The notes under the pieces: generated by a model
What the model saw: only the letters and a program-made list of their open reading frames with translations
Told to the model about the DNA's origin: nothing
Databases searched by the model: none
Assembly: GCA_947448105.1 (NCBI GenBank)
Contig: CANFNE010000002.1
Coordinates: 1 to 35,887, forward strand
Source: Burkholderiales bacterium
GTDB lineage: Bacteria > Pseudomonadota > Gammaproteobacteria > Burkholderiales > Burkholderiaceae_C
DNA: 35,887 nt
Direction: 5' to 3'
Shown here: positions 1 to 7,072 of the stretch, piece by piece
How positions within the stretch are numbered: the stretch's first letter is position 1
Layout of the letters: the number at the start of each line of letters is the position of its first letter
Program-made: the position numbers and the translations under genes

Positions 1-420
1 ATCAACCTGCCGTTTTACGTGTTTGGCTGGCGCAGGCTGGGGCGGGTGTTCACGCTCAAGACCTTCGCGGCCGTGGCCTTGCTGTCGGTGTACGTGGAGG
101 TGCTGCCGCACTGGATCGGCTTTAGCCACCTGAACGCCGCTTTTGGCGCTGTCATGGCCGGTCTGCTGGCAGGCACGGGTATTCTGATTTTGATCCGCCA
201 TGGCGCCAGCCTGGGCGGCGTCACGATCACCGCCATCTATTTGCAAAAGACGCGCGGCTGGCGCGCCGGTAATGTGCAAATGGCCGTGGACTTGGTCATC
301 TTGCTGGCCGCCTTTGCCGCCACCGACCCACGCACAGCGCTGCTCTCGCTCTTGGGCGCGGTGGCGGTGAACCTGGTGATTGGTGTGAACCACCGGACGG
401 ACCGGTATTACGGGGTTTAA
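1..420 (+). CDS. YitT family membrane protein (5' end missing)
   Basis: The reading frame is open from base 1 and stops with TAA at 418-420, so the N-terminus lies outside the window; 139 residues are visible. They form several hydrophobic helices. A glycine-rich stretch (GLLAGTGILILIRHGASLGG, about residues 53-72 of the visible part) is typical of the YitT/UPF0750 membrane family, which usually follows it with a threonine/isoleucine-rich helix as seen here. The protein ends soon after the last helix, so the C-terminal DUF2179 domain found in Firmicutes YitT proteins is absent; single-domain versions are usual in Proteobacteria. The transported substrate, if any, is unknown. The gene converges on pyrE with 29 nt between the stop codons. 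Confidence 0.82.
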   Translation: MNLPFYVFGWRRLGRVFTLKTFAAVALLSVYVEVLPHWIGFSHLNAAFGAVMAGLLAGTGILILIRHGASLGGVTITAIYLQKTRGWRAGNVQMAVDLVILLAAFAATDPRTALLSLLGAVAVNLVIGVNHRTDRYYGV

Positions 421-449
421 GCCTCAGGTAGGCGAATGAAGCCCAACAA

Positions 450-1166
450 TTACACCCCGTAGCGCTCCCGGTACGCCTGCACCCGCGCCCGATGTTCGCC
501 CATGGCGTTGTCGGTTTGGGCACCCAAGTAGCCCAGCAAGTCCGAGAGTTCGGCGATGGCGCATACCTGCAGGCCTTCAACGCTACGCACGTATTGCACG
601 GCGCTGTAGGGCACGTCTTTGGTCGAGCCGTCGGCCTGTTTTTCGGTGGCCATTTCCTGGCGGTCCAGGGCGATGGCTACCGCGTGGGGTGTGGCGCCCG
701 CCGCCTTGATCAGCGCAATCGACTCGCGCGCAGCGGTGCCTGCGCTCATCACGTCGTCGATGATCAGCACCCGTCCCTGGAGCGGCGCGCCCACCAGGCT
801 GCCGCCTTCGCCGTGGTCTTTGGCTTCCTTGCGGTTGTAGGCAAACGGCACGTTGCGGCCCAGGCGCGCGAGCTCAATGGCCACGGCCGCGCCCAGCGGA
901 ATGCCCTTGTAGGCGGGGCCAAAAATCATGTCAAATTCAATGCCGCTTGCCAGCAGGCGCTGGGCATAAAATTGCGCGAGCCGCCCGAGTTTGGCGCCGT
1001 CGTCAAACAGGCCGGCGTTGAAAAAATACGGGCTTTGGCGACCGGCCTTGGTGGTGAATTCACCAAAGCGCAACACGCCACACGCTACCGCAAACGCCAC
1101 AAACTCTTGTGCCAGATTGGGGGTCGCACTTGCTGCGTTCAGGGCGTTCGGGCCACTATCAACCAT
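450..1166 (-). CDS. pyrE: Orotate phosphoribosyltransferase
   Basis: The 238-residue protein transfers the phosphoribosyl group of PRPP to orotate to give OMP, in de novo pyrimidine synthesis (cytosol). The type I PRPP-binding signature is clear: hydrophobic strand then DDVMSAGTA (about residues 138-146). Further support is the FGPAYKGIPLG segment and the FNAGLFDDG motif near the N-terminus. Length fits the 210-240 residues of the family. I chose the ATG at 1166 because AAGGA lies 7 nt upstream; the open frame continues 50 codons further up, but that part lies inside the divergent exonuclease gene and does not resemble PyrE. The C-terminus carries an extension after the conserved core. pyrE beside an exonuclease III-type gene is also seen in Pseudomonas (pyrE next to crc). 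Confidence 0.95.
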   Translation of the reverse strand: MVDSGPNALNAASATPNLAQEFVAFAVACGVLRFGEFTTKAGRQSPYFFNAGLFDDGAKLGRLAQFYAQRLLASGIEFDMIFGPAYKGIPLGAAVAIELARLGRNVPFAYNRKEAKDHGEGGSLVGAPLQGRVLIIDDVMSAGTAARESIALIKAAGATPHAVAIALDRQEMATEKQADGSTKDVPYSAVQYVRSVEGLQVCAIAELSDLLGYLGAQTDNAMGEHRARVQAYRERYGV

Positions 1167-1179
1167 GGGGAATTCCTTG
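1164..1179. promoter_or_regulatory. Interleaved divergent translation starts of pyrE and xth
   Basis: The pyrE start codon (complement of 1164-1166) and the xth start (TTG 1177-1179, or ATG 1165-1167) are at most 10 nt apart. The AAGGA of pyrE is the complement of 1174-1178 and covers the first bases of the xth TTG. The GGGGAA of xth (1167-1172) abuts the pyrE start codon. There is no room for promoters between the genes, so each must be transcribed from inside the other gene's coding region. Confidence 0.7.
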
Positions 1180-1968
1180 TTCAAATTAAGCAGCCTTAAC
1201 CTCAACGGCATCCGTTCGGCCACCAGCAAAGGGCTGGAGCCCTGGCTGGCGCAACTGCAGCCGGATTGTATTTGTGTGCAAGAAGTCAAAGCCCAGGCCG
1301 ACGACGTGGCGGGCAAGTTCGAGAACCTGGCCGACCTGAACGGCTACTTTCACTTTGCCGAGAAAAAGGGCTACTCAGGCGTGGGCGTGTACACCCGCCA
1401 CGCGCCCAGCGACGTGGTGGTGGGCTACGGCTCGGGCGAGTTTGACGCCGAGGGCCGCTACGTGGAACTGCGCTTTGACACGCCCGCGCGCAAGCGCTCC
1501 ATCATCAGCGCCTATTTTCCGAGTGGCTCGTCGGGCGAAGAGCGCCAGCTGGCCAAATACCGCTTTCTGGCCGAGTTCTACCCGCACCTCACCGCGCTCA
1601 AAGGCCAGCGCGAATTTGTGCTGTGCGGCGACATCAATATCGCGCACCAGGAAATCGACCTGAAAAACTTCAAGGGCAACAAAAAGAACTCCGGCTTTTT
1701 GCCCGAGGAGCGCGCCTGGATGACGCAGTTGCTAAACGAGGCCGGCCTGGTGGACGTCTACCGCCAGTTAGAGCCCACCGCCACCGACGCCGCCTACACC
1801 TGGTGGAGCAACCGCGGCCAGGCCTATGCCAAGAACGTGGGCTGGCGCCTGGACTACCACCTGGCCACGCCACTGCTTGCGGCTGGCGCGCGCCAACACG
1901 CCATTTACAAGGACGTGAAGTTCTCGGACCACGCGCCCATCACCATTGACTACGACTGGGCGGCCTGA
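1177..1968 (+). CDS. xth: Exodeoxyribonuclease III (AP endonuclease, ExoIII/Crc-like)
   Basis: A member of the endonuclease/exonuclease/phosphatase superfamily. ExoIII cleaves DNA at abasic sites and degrades 3' ends in base-excision repair. From the TTG at 1177 the 263-residue product begins MFKLSSLNLNGIRSA, a standard ExoIII start. Visible motifs are CVQEVKA (metal-binding Glu), CGDINIAH (Asp/Asn pair), LDYHLAT and the terminal SDHAPITIDY (catalytic Asp-His). An ATG at 1165 in the same frame adds four residues but has no Shine-Dalgarno and overlaps the pyrE start codon. TTG is preceded by GGGGAA at 4 nt. Because Crc of Pseudomonas belongs to this superfamily and neighbours pyrE, an RNA-regulatory role cannot be excluded, but the catalytic residues look intact. 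Confidence 0.9.
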   Translation: MFKLSSLNLNGIRSATSKGLEPWLAQLQPDCICVQEVKAQADDVAGKFENLADLNGYFHFAEKKGYSGVGVYTRHAPSDVVVGYGSGEFDAEGRYVELRFDTPARKRSIISAYFPSGSSGEERQLAKYRFLAEFYPHLTALKGQREFVLCGDINIAHQEIDLKNFKGNKKNSGFLPEERAWMTQLLNEAGLVDVYRQLEPTATDAAYTWWSNRGQAYAKNVGWRLDYHLATPLLAAGARQHAIYKDVKFSDHAPITIDYDWAA

Positions 1969-1982
1969 ATCGGGTATAAACC

Positions 1983-1998
1983 GTACAGACAGTACAGA
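1983..1998. promoter_or_regulatory. Tandem GTACAGA repeat upstream of the Phd/VapC pair (probable operator)
   Basis: GTACAGA occurs at 1983-1989 and again at 1992-1998, nine bases apart, directly after a TATAAA at 1975-1980 and just before a strong AGGAGG (2002-2007) with 5 nt spacing to the antitoxin ATG. Phd/YefM-type antitoxins usually repress their own promoter by binding short repeats in this position. Binding here is inference. Confidence 0.45.
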
Positions 1999-2012
1999 TA
2001 TAGGAGGTTTTC

Positions 2013-2279
2013 ATGGCAATCCCTGAGAGCTACGGCCTGGAGCAAGCGCGCATCCAGCTGCCCCACCTCGTGGCCGAAGCCCATGCGGGATTCAGCAGCG
2101 TAATTACCAAGCACGGCAAGCCTTATGCGGCCATCGTGCCGGTGCAAGGCCTGGCGGCGCTCGCTCCGGCCGAGGCTGGCGCCGATCTGCTGTCCTTGCG
2201 CGGTACGGGACGTGGCCTGTGGGGCGCGGATGTGGGCCAAACCGTGGCCGACTTGCGCAACGAGTGGAACGGGGCCTGA
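2013..2279 (+). CDS. Type II antitoxin, Phd/YefM family
   Basis: A small 88-residue protein with the Phd/YefM fold signature. An N-terminal 'QARIQLPHLVAEAH' helix corresponds to the usual 'ar..l..ll..v' element. It is followed by the beta-turn SSVITKHGKPYAAIVP, where 'I.khGkp.A.ivp' is diagnostic of the family. Such proteins bind DNA with the N-terminal half and wrap the toxin with the flexible C-terminal part. The ATG at 2013 has an ideal AGGAGG 5 nt upstream. The stop TGA (2277-2279) is followed without a gap by the ATG of the PIN-domain toxin, the normal antitoxin-toxin order. The exonuclease gene ends 44 nt upstream. Confidence 0.85.
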   Translation: MAIPESYGLEQARIQLPHLVAEAHAGFSSVITKHGKPYAAIVPVQGLAALAPAEAGADLLSLRGTGRGLWGADVGQTVADLRNEWNGA

Positions 2280-2747
2280 ATGGCCGCTACCCCACCGCGT
2301 CTGTGGGCGGGGCTGCCCCAGGGTGCCACGGTGCTGGTGGACACGGCGCCATTTGTCTATTTGCTCGAATCGCATCCGCAGTTTGCCGACCGCTTTGTCG
2401 GCCTGTTTGAAGCGGCGGCCCGGGGGCACTTGGCGATTGCGCTGTCCACCATCACGCTGGCCGAGGTGTTGACCGGCCCCTTCAAAGCGGGTCAAACCGC
2501 GCTGGCCAAACGCTACGAGAAAGCGCTTTTGCAATACCGGGTGGTGGACGCATCCGCGCCGATTGCCGCACTGGCGGCACAGTTGCGCGCCCAGTACCGG
2601 CTCAAACTACCCGACGCCTTGCAACTGGCCACGGCGCTGGACATTGGCGCGGCGGCCCTGGTCAGCCACGACCGTGATTTTTCGCAGGTCACGGGCCTGG
2701 ACATCTTGACCGGCGACGCTATGGCGCCCCAGCAAGGCGGACTTTGA
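2280..2747 (+). CDS. vapC: VapC-type toxin, PIN-domain ribonuclease
   Basis: The 155-residue protein has the acidic residues expected of a PIN-domain RNase: D21 in VLVDTAPFVYLLE, E62 in TLAEVLTG, D112 in LPDALQLATA and D131 in VSHDRDF. These residues coordinate Mg2+ in the active site; VapC toxins cut specific RNAs, often initiator tRNA or the sarcin-ricin loop. The target here cannot be predicted. It starts immediately after the antitoxin stop. Its own stop is part of TTGA at 2744-2747, in which TTG is the start of the following glutamine-synthetase-like gene, so the three genes form one translationally linked unit. The active site is complete, so the toxin is probably functional. Confidence 0.88.
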   Translation: MAATPPRLWAGLPQGATVLVDTAPFVYLLESHPQFADRFVGLFEAAARGHLAIALSTITLAEVLTGPFKAGQTALAKRYEKALLQYRVVDASAPIAALAAQLRAQYRLKLPDALQLATALDIGAAALVSHDRDFSQVTGLDILTGDAMAPQQGGL

Positions 2748-4138
2748 CCTTAACCCCACCGATTACCAAGGCCAGCGACGCAGTCGCCTGGCTCCACGCC
2801 CAAGGCATTGCCCGGGTGGAAGTGGTGTTTGCCGACCTGACCAGCGTGGCGCGAGGCAAGCTGATGGACACAGAGAGCTTCGTCCAGGCCCTGGGCGCCA
2901 AGCTGCCCACGCTGCTGCTCGGGCTCACGGTCACGGGCGGCGAGCCGCCCGACGTGTTCAAACGCCTGTTTCCGCCCAGCTTTCCGGACATGGCGCTGCG
3001 GCCGGACTGGCGCACCCTGGTGCGCTGCCCCCTCTCACGCGTGCCCACGGCCACGGTGGTTTGCGATTTGGACGCGCGCTTTCGCGCCGCCGACGGCCAC
3101 GCCGACTACGCGGTGGCCGATCTGTCGCCCCGGCAACTGCTGGCGCGCACCTTGGCACGCCTTCAAGATGCGGGCTACCGGGCACTGGTGGCGCCCGAGC
3201 TGGAGTTCTTTTTGGTGCACCCCGCGCGCGACGCCCAAGGCGGCTTGCAGGTGGCGCACGGCATGTCGGGCACCGTGCCGCACATCGAGAGTTCGCACGA
3301 CCTGGCGTCCGCCGAAACAGCGCAGACCTTTGCGCCCTTTTTTGACGCACTGTGGGCGGCCTGCGAAGCGCAAGGCGTTCCCATCGCGGGCTACGGCCAC
3401 GAGTCGGCGACCGGGCAGTATGAAGTCAACTTCCGTCCAGGGGAGCCGCTGGCGCAGGCCGACGCGGTGTTTCGCTTCAAGCGCCTGGCGCGCGAAATAG
3501 CGAGGCGCCACGGCTGCCAGGCGACCTTTATGGCCAAGCCCTACCTGAACGAGCCTGGCACCGGCATGCACTGGCATATCAGCCTGAGCGACGCGAACGG
3601 CCACAACGCATTCACCGCCCCAGACGGCAGCGCACACCCGCGCCTGGCGCACTTTATTGGCGGCTGGCAGGCGTCGGCCTCCGGCGCCATGGCGATGCTG
3701 GCGCCCTATGCGCATTCCTACTTGCGCATTGCCCGCCCCGACGCGTCTCCGGCAAGTGCCGACTGGGGCTTTGATGACCGCAGGGTGGCATTTCGCATTC
3801 CCCCGTCTGACCCGGCCAACCGCCGCCTGGAACACCGCCTGCCCGGCGGCGACGCCAATCCCTATCTGGCGCTGGCGCTGATGGTGGGCACCGGCCTGAT
3901 TGGCATGCAGCAGCAACTCAAGCCCAGCGCTGCGCATGGCAGCGGTACACCGCCACCCACTGCGCCCTTGCCTCCAAACCTGGACGAGGCGCTGGTGGCC
4001 TTAGAAAACTGCCCACTTTTGGGCGAGGTGTTTGGAGCCGGTTTTATCGGCCTGTACGCCATGGTCAAGCGCCACGAGTTGACCGAGCAGGCGGCAGACG
4101 CGGACTTTGCGCTGCGGCATTTGCTGGCGCGCAGTTAA
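2744..4138 (+). CDS. Glutamine synthetase family protein (GlnA-like / gamma-glutamyl-amine synthetase type)
   Basis: The 464-residue protein has both GS domains. The N-terminal beta-grasp part contains DLTSVARGKLM (31-41). The catalytic barrel holds PELEFF (151-156; metal-binding Glu), the ESATGQYEVNF segment (220-230), GMHWHIS (274-280; conserved His) and the RRLEHRLPGGDANPYL region (360-375; substrate Arg/Glu). It lacks the tyrosine adenylylation loop of nitrogen-regulated GlnA. Together with the divergent sequence this points to the PuuA/GlnA3-like group that glutamylates amines or other substrates rather than to housekeeping GS; the substrate is unknown. The TTG start overlaps the vapC stop by 3 nt, and no other plausible start precedes the conserved domain. 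It converges on the LRR-kinase with 3 nt between stops. Confidence 0.85.
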   Translation: MTLTPPITKASDAVAWLHAQGIARVEVVFADLTSVARGKLMDTESFVQALGAKLPTLLLGLTVTGGEPPDVFKRLFPPSFPDMALRPDWRTLVRCPLSRVPTATVVCDLDARFRAADGHADYAVADLSPRQLLARTLARLQDAGYRALVAPELEFFLVHPARDAQGGLQVAHGMSGTVPHIESSHDLASAETAQTFAPFFDALWAACEAQGVPIAGYGHESATGQYEVNFRPGEPLAQADAVFRFKRLAREIARRHGCQATFMAKPYLNEPGTGMHWHISLSDANGHNAFTAPDGSAHPRLAHFIGGWQASASGAMAMLAPYAHSYLRIARPDASPASADWGFDDRRVAFRIPPSDPANRRLEHRLPGGDANPYLALALMVGTGLIGMQQQLKPSAAHGSGTPPPTAPLPPNLDEALVALENCPLLGEVFGAGFIGLYAMVKRHELTEQAADADFALRHLLARS

Positions 4139-4141
4139 GCG

Positions 4142-5485
4142 CTATCGATCCAGGCCGCTTTGGGCCTGCAAAAGCGCCGCCTCCATTTCCGCAAACAAGG
4201 GGCGTGCGGCGGGCAAGTCGCCCAGGCAGCACGCTTGCAGCGTTTTCAGTTGGGCCAGCAGTGGCTGCAGCGCAGCGGGCGCGTCAACACGCTCCAGCAG
4301 CTCTTCGAGCAAACAGCCAAAAGCGCGGGCTTCGAGCTGCTGCAGCTTTTCCCCTAAGGCCACGTCCTCAAACGGGTACAAGGACGCCGCGCCAAAGTCC
4401 CCCAACGTGGCCTGGCCGTGTGGGGAGGTCAGCGTGTTGTGCGCATACAAGTCACCGTGTATCACGCCCTGGCCGTGCAGGTGGCGCGCCGCAGACGCCA
4501 TGCCCGTGGCAATGCGCAGGGCGGTGGCCAGGTCAAAGCGGCGCTCTGCGGCATAGATGTCGCGGGTGCAGCTGTCCAGGCTGGGCGGGCCGGCCAGGTT
4601 TGTGCATGCGGCGTCCATCAAGTCCATCACCAGGCCGTCGATGCCCTGCGGGTGGGCACTGACGCGGCCACGCACGGGAATCAGGTGCGCGTGGCGCCCG
4701 CCGCGCAGGCAGGCCGCCATTTCCGAGCGCGGCAGACCGTCGCTGGTCATCGCGCCCTTGAACAACTTGACCGCCGTGGCTTGGGCTGCGCCGTCTGCGA
4801 AATGCGTGGCACGGTAGATCACGCCCGAAGCGCCCTCGCCCAGCAACTCGTGCAAATGCAGTGCTGACCAGGCAATGTCGGGCAGCGCCGCGCCGCCTTG
4901 CGCCAAGGCCTGCTCTTCCAGCGCCGCACAAAAAGGGTTGCCCGCAAAAGCCAGCCAGGCCAGGCGCGGCATGTCCAAGAGCCACGCCGGCAGGACCGTC
5001 AGCCCATTGGCGGCAATGCGCAGCAGCTCCAGCCGCTGGCAAGCGGCCAAGGATGGCGGCAAGGCGCGCAAGCGGTTGCCTGCGAGCATGAGCTTTTGCA
5101 AGTGCGCGCATTGACCAATGGACTCGGGAAGCTCGGTAATCTGGTTGTCGGTGAGGGTCAGCCAGCGCAGCAACGGGGGCAGCGACTGCGCGCTCACGCT
5201 GCGGATTTGGTTGGCCTTGAAACCGACCATGCGCAAGCTCTGGCACTGCCCCAGCACCGGTGGCAATTCGGTGAACTGGTTGTCCGAGCAAAACAGGATG
5301 CGCAGCTTGTGCAGGCGCGGCAAATCGTCTGGCAGCGCGCGCAGGGCGTTGCCCGACAGATCCAAGACCTCAAGGTGGTCTGCGAGCTGGTAAAGCGCAG
5401 TAGGGAATTCGGTGAGTGCCGCGTTGATCGCCACCCGCGGGAGGCCGGCCAGTGCGCCAGCGCGCAGTTGTTCAAGCGTGTGCAT
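4142..5485 (-). CDS. Leucine-rich-repeat protein kinase-like protein
   Basis: A 447-residue fusion. Residues about 37-185 form six or seven LRRs of 22-23 residues with the bacterial LxxLxLxxNxLxxLP pattern. Residues about 211-440 form a compact eukaryote-like kinase: glycine loop GEGASG (216-221), ATP lysine K240 (TAVKLFK), alpha-C glutamate E255, catalytic loop HGDLYAHN (343-350; D345, N350) and DFG (363-365). The HRD arginine is Gly and the usual lysine after DL is Tyr. Only about 20 residues separate DFG from the helix-F-like EARAFG (385-390), so a normal activation loop and APE motif are missing. No signal peptide or membrane helix is seen, so it is probably cytosolic. Partner and substrate are unknown. 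A small unknown ORF lies 46 nt upstream on the same strand. Confidence 0.85.
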   Translation of the reverse strand: MHTLEQLRAGALAGLPRVAINAALTEFPTALYQLADHLEVLDLSGNALRALPDDLPRLHKLRILFCSDNQFTELPPVLGQCQSLRMVGFKANQIRSVSAQSLPPLLRWLTLTDNQITELPESIGQCAHLQKLMLAGNRLRALPPSLAACQRLELLRIAANGLTVLPAWLLDMPRLAWLAFAGNPFCAALEEQALAQGGAALPDIAWSALHLHELLGEGASGVIYRATHFADGAAQATAVKLFKGAMTSDGLPRSEMAACLRGGRHAHLIPVRGRVSAHPQGIDGLVMDLMDAACTNLAGPPSLDSCTRDIYAAERRFDLATALRIATGMASAARHLHGQGVIHGDLYAHNTLTSPHGQATLGDFGAASLYPFEDVALGEKLQQLEARAFGCLLEELLERVDAPAALQPLLAQLKTLQACCLGDLPAARPLFAEMEAALLQAQSGLDR

Positions 5486-5531
5486 CAGCCTAGCTTAACC
5501 CGGGCGCCCGGCGCGGCACGCGAGCGGCGTT

Positions 5532-5777
5532 TCAGGTGATTTTGAAGACGGTGCGCACCGTGGCCGCGCCGCGCTTTTCTTCAAACACCGTCCATTGTTT
5601 GATGCCTTTGACCAGCACCTGGGTGCTGATGTCTTTGAGGACGGCTTTGGTCTTGCGCTTTTCGGTGAGCCAGTCTTGGACGTGCGCGTAGGTGTGGCCG
5701 GGCGCACCCGTGGGCACGAGCAGGGTTTTGCCAGCCACGCTGCCCATCGACTGCACGGTGATTTCGGTGGCAGGCAT
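5532..5777 (-). CDS. Small conserved-looking protein of unknown function
   Basis: An 81-residue ORF (MPATEITVQS...) that I do not recognise. It is lysine-rich in its middle (EKRKTKAVLKD, about 39-49), lacks cysteine, and has no signal peptide or membrane segment; the predicted mix of beta strands and one helix suggests a small soluble domain. The ATG at 5777 has no clear Shine-Dalgarno; an internal ATG (residue 11) is an alternative start. It lies upstream of the LRR-kinase on the same strand with 46 nt between, so co-transcription is possible. The 84 nt on its other side contain the probable terminator of the cytochrome operon. GC3-type codon use looks like that of the neighbours, which supports a real gene. 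Confidence 0.55.
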   Translation of the reverse strand: MPATEITVQSMGSVAGKTLLVPTGAPGHTYAHVQDWLTEKRKTKAVLKDISTQVLVKGIKQWTVFEEKRGAATVRTVFKIT

Positions 5778-5838
5778 CAGCGCAGCGCTGCGCGCAGGCA
5801 GTAGGTTTGGGGGTTGTGGGGCACGGCGGTTCCTGAAA

Positions 5839-5859
5839 GCGCGGCCAAGCCAGCCGCGC
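5839..5859 (-). terminator. Probable terminator of the SHP/DHC/cytochrome b operon
   Basis: Inverted repeat GCGCGGC (5839-5845) / GCCGCGC (5853-5859) with a 7-nt loop, beginning two bases beyond the cytochrome b stop codon. On the minus strand it is followed by only TTTC, so the U-tract is weak. Confidence 0.4.
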
Positions 5860-5861
5860 CC

Positions 5862-6539
5862 CTATTGTGGTGCGCTGCTGGGCTGCGCCCCATCCTGCGC
5901 CTGCACCTCTGGCTGCGGCGCGTCACGCCACTGCAGGTACCAAAAAGCGGCCACTGCCAGGGCCAGGGCCAGCGCAACCGACCACCAGGCCCGCGCAATG
6001 CCCTGAGAAGGTTTGCCCTGCTTGAACCCCGTGACCATGGCGCGCGGCAGGTTTTCGCGGTGCAGCACGCTGGCCACGGCCACACCGGCAAGGTGCACAC
6101 CCACCAATACCAGCATGGCGTTACCCACAACTTCATGCACCTCTTCCAGCCAGTCGCCACCGAGTTCGTTGTAGACCGCGTAACCGCTGGCCACGATGGC
6201 GGCGCCCACGAGCAGCATCAGCACAATCGCCACGGCGCCTGCGGGGTTGTGGCCGATGTAGTGCGCCGGGCGCCCCGCCACCATGCCTTTGACGTAGCTG
6301 CGCACCGCAGACGGAGAGCGCACAAAGCTGCCAAAGCGCGCGTAGCGCGTGCCCAGCACGCCCCAGACCAACCGAAAGGCGATCAGCCCGCCCATGGTGT
6401 AGCCCAGGGTGACGTGCAGCAGGCGCCAGCTTTCGCTCTCGGCGCTGAGGTAGGCGCCGGCAAAACACAGCGCCAGCAGCCAGTGGAAGGTGCGCACGGG
6501 GGCGTCCCAGACGAGGATTTTGGAATCAGAAGGAGTCAT
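5862..6539 (-). CDS. Di-haem cytochrome b561-type membrane protein
   Basis: A 225-residue integral membrane cytochrome of the bacterial b561/NiFe-hydrogenase cytochrome b type. It starts with the typical VWDAPVRTFHWLL (H19) and has LLHVTLGY (H42), EEVHEVVGN (H135) and GVHLAG (H149). These histidines, on four hydrophobic helices, are the usual ligands of two haems b. A fifth hydrophobic segment (about 185-203) is followed by a short Gln/Ala/Pro-rich cytoplasmic or periplasmic tail. It is the last gene of an operon after SHP and the diheme cytochrome c (30 nt gap to the latter). In Rhodobacter the same trio occurs, where the cytochrome b is thought to pass electrons from the quinone pool to DHC. 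Confidence 0.88.
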   Translation of the reverse strand: MTPSDSKILVWDAPVRTFHWLLALCFAGAYLSAESESWRLLHVTLGYTMGGLIAFRLVWGVLGTRYARFGSFVRSPSAVRSYVKGMVAGRPAHYIGHNPAGAVAIVLMLLVGAAIVASGYAVYNELGGDWLEEVHEVVGNAMLVLVGVHLAGVAVASVLHRENLPRAMVTGFKQGKPSQGIARAWWSVALALALAVAAFWYLQWRDAPQPEVQAQDGAQPSSAPQ

Positions 6540-6569
6540 GTATTTCCTGTTATTTCGCCCGCAAGCGGC

Positions 6570-7055
6570 TTATTTGGGGATGCGCACTTCGTGCTCGTTG
6601 AAATTGCCCTCGGCAGCGTGGCCATGGCATGCGCCGCAGTTGGCCGCGCCGCCCACCGAGGCGCGCTTGAACACGCTGGCGCTCACCTCGTCGTGCTGGC
6701 GCACGAACCAACTTGACTTGCTGATGCGGTTGTCAGGCGGCGCCTCGCTCATGCGCCGACCGGTGCCCGCATTGGCCTGAAGCCAGGCGCTGATTTGCTT
6801 GGCTGTGGCAGCGTCGAGCGAGGCGTCGGTGCCAAAGTGCTTGGGCAGATTGGACATGAGCTGCTGCCACGACTGGGCTGGCAGCATGGCCGCCGGGTAC
6901 GCGATGTGGCATGCGGCGCACTCGGTTTTATAAAGGGGCAAAGGGGCCGGGTTGGACCGGCCGAAGTCGGCATGGGCGGCGCTGGCAAAGCCCAAGGCGG
7001 CCAAGGCTGTCAGCAAGGCGGCGCGCAGGCGTACAGGGCTGGTGTGTTTTGTCAT
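6570..7055 (-). CDS. Diheme cytochrome c (DHC family)
   Basis: A 161-residue periplasmic protein. It has a signal peptide of about 29 residues ending AHA|D, then two haem c sites: CAACH (46-50) followed by IAYPAAMLP, characteristic of the DHC family, and CGACH (140-144). Length and two-site spacing fit DHC of Rhodobacter sphaeroides, an electron donor to SHP. The ATG at 7055 was chosen because it starts the signal peptide; the open frame runs 230 codons further upstream, but that part is the shadow of the SHP gene. It lies 17 nt downstream of SHP and 30 nt upstream of the cytochrome b. Inferred role: carries electrons between the membrane cytochrome b and SHP. Confidence 0.88.
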   Translation of the reverse strand: MTKHTSPVRLRAALLTALAALGFASAAHADFGRSNPAPLPLYKTECAACHIAYPAAMLPAQSWQQLMSNLPKHFGTDASLDAATAKQISAWLQANAGTGRRMSEAPPDNRISKSSWFVRQHDEVSASVFKRASVGGAANCGACHGHAAEGNFNEHEVRIPK

Positions 7056-7072
7056 GGGTATCTTTCTTGAAC

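Noticed and set aside
1165-1176. ATG at 1165 as start of the exonuclease III gene
   Set aside because: No Shine-Dalgarno and it overlaps the pyrE start codon; the TTG at 1177 gives the standard family N-terminus with a Shine-Dalgarno. Not fully excluded.
2013-2747. The toxin-antitoxin genes (also 18230-18958) as part of a mobile element
   Set aside because: No terminal repeats, integrase, tRNA target or change in base composition around them.
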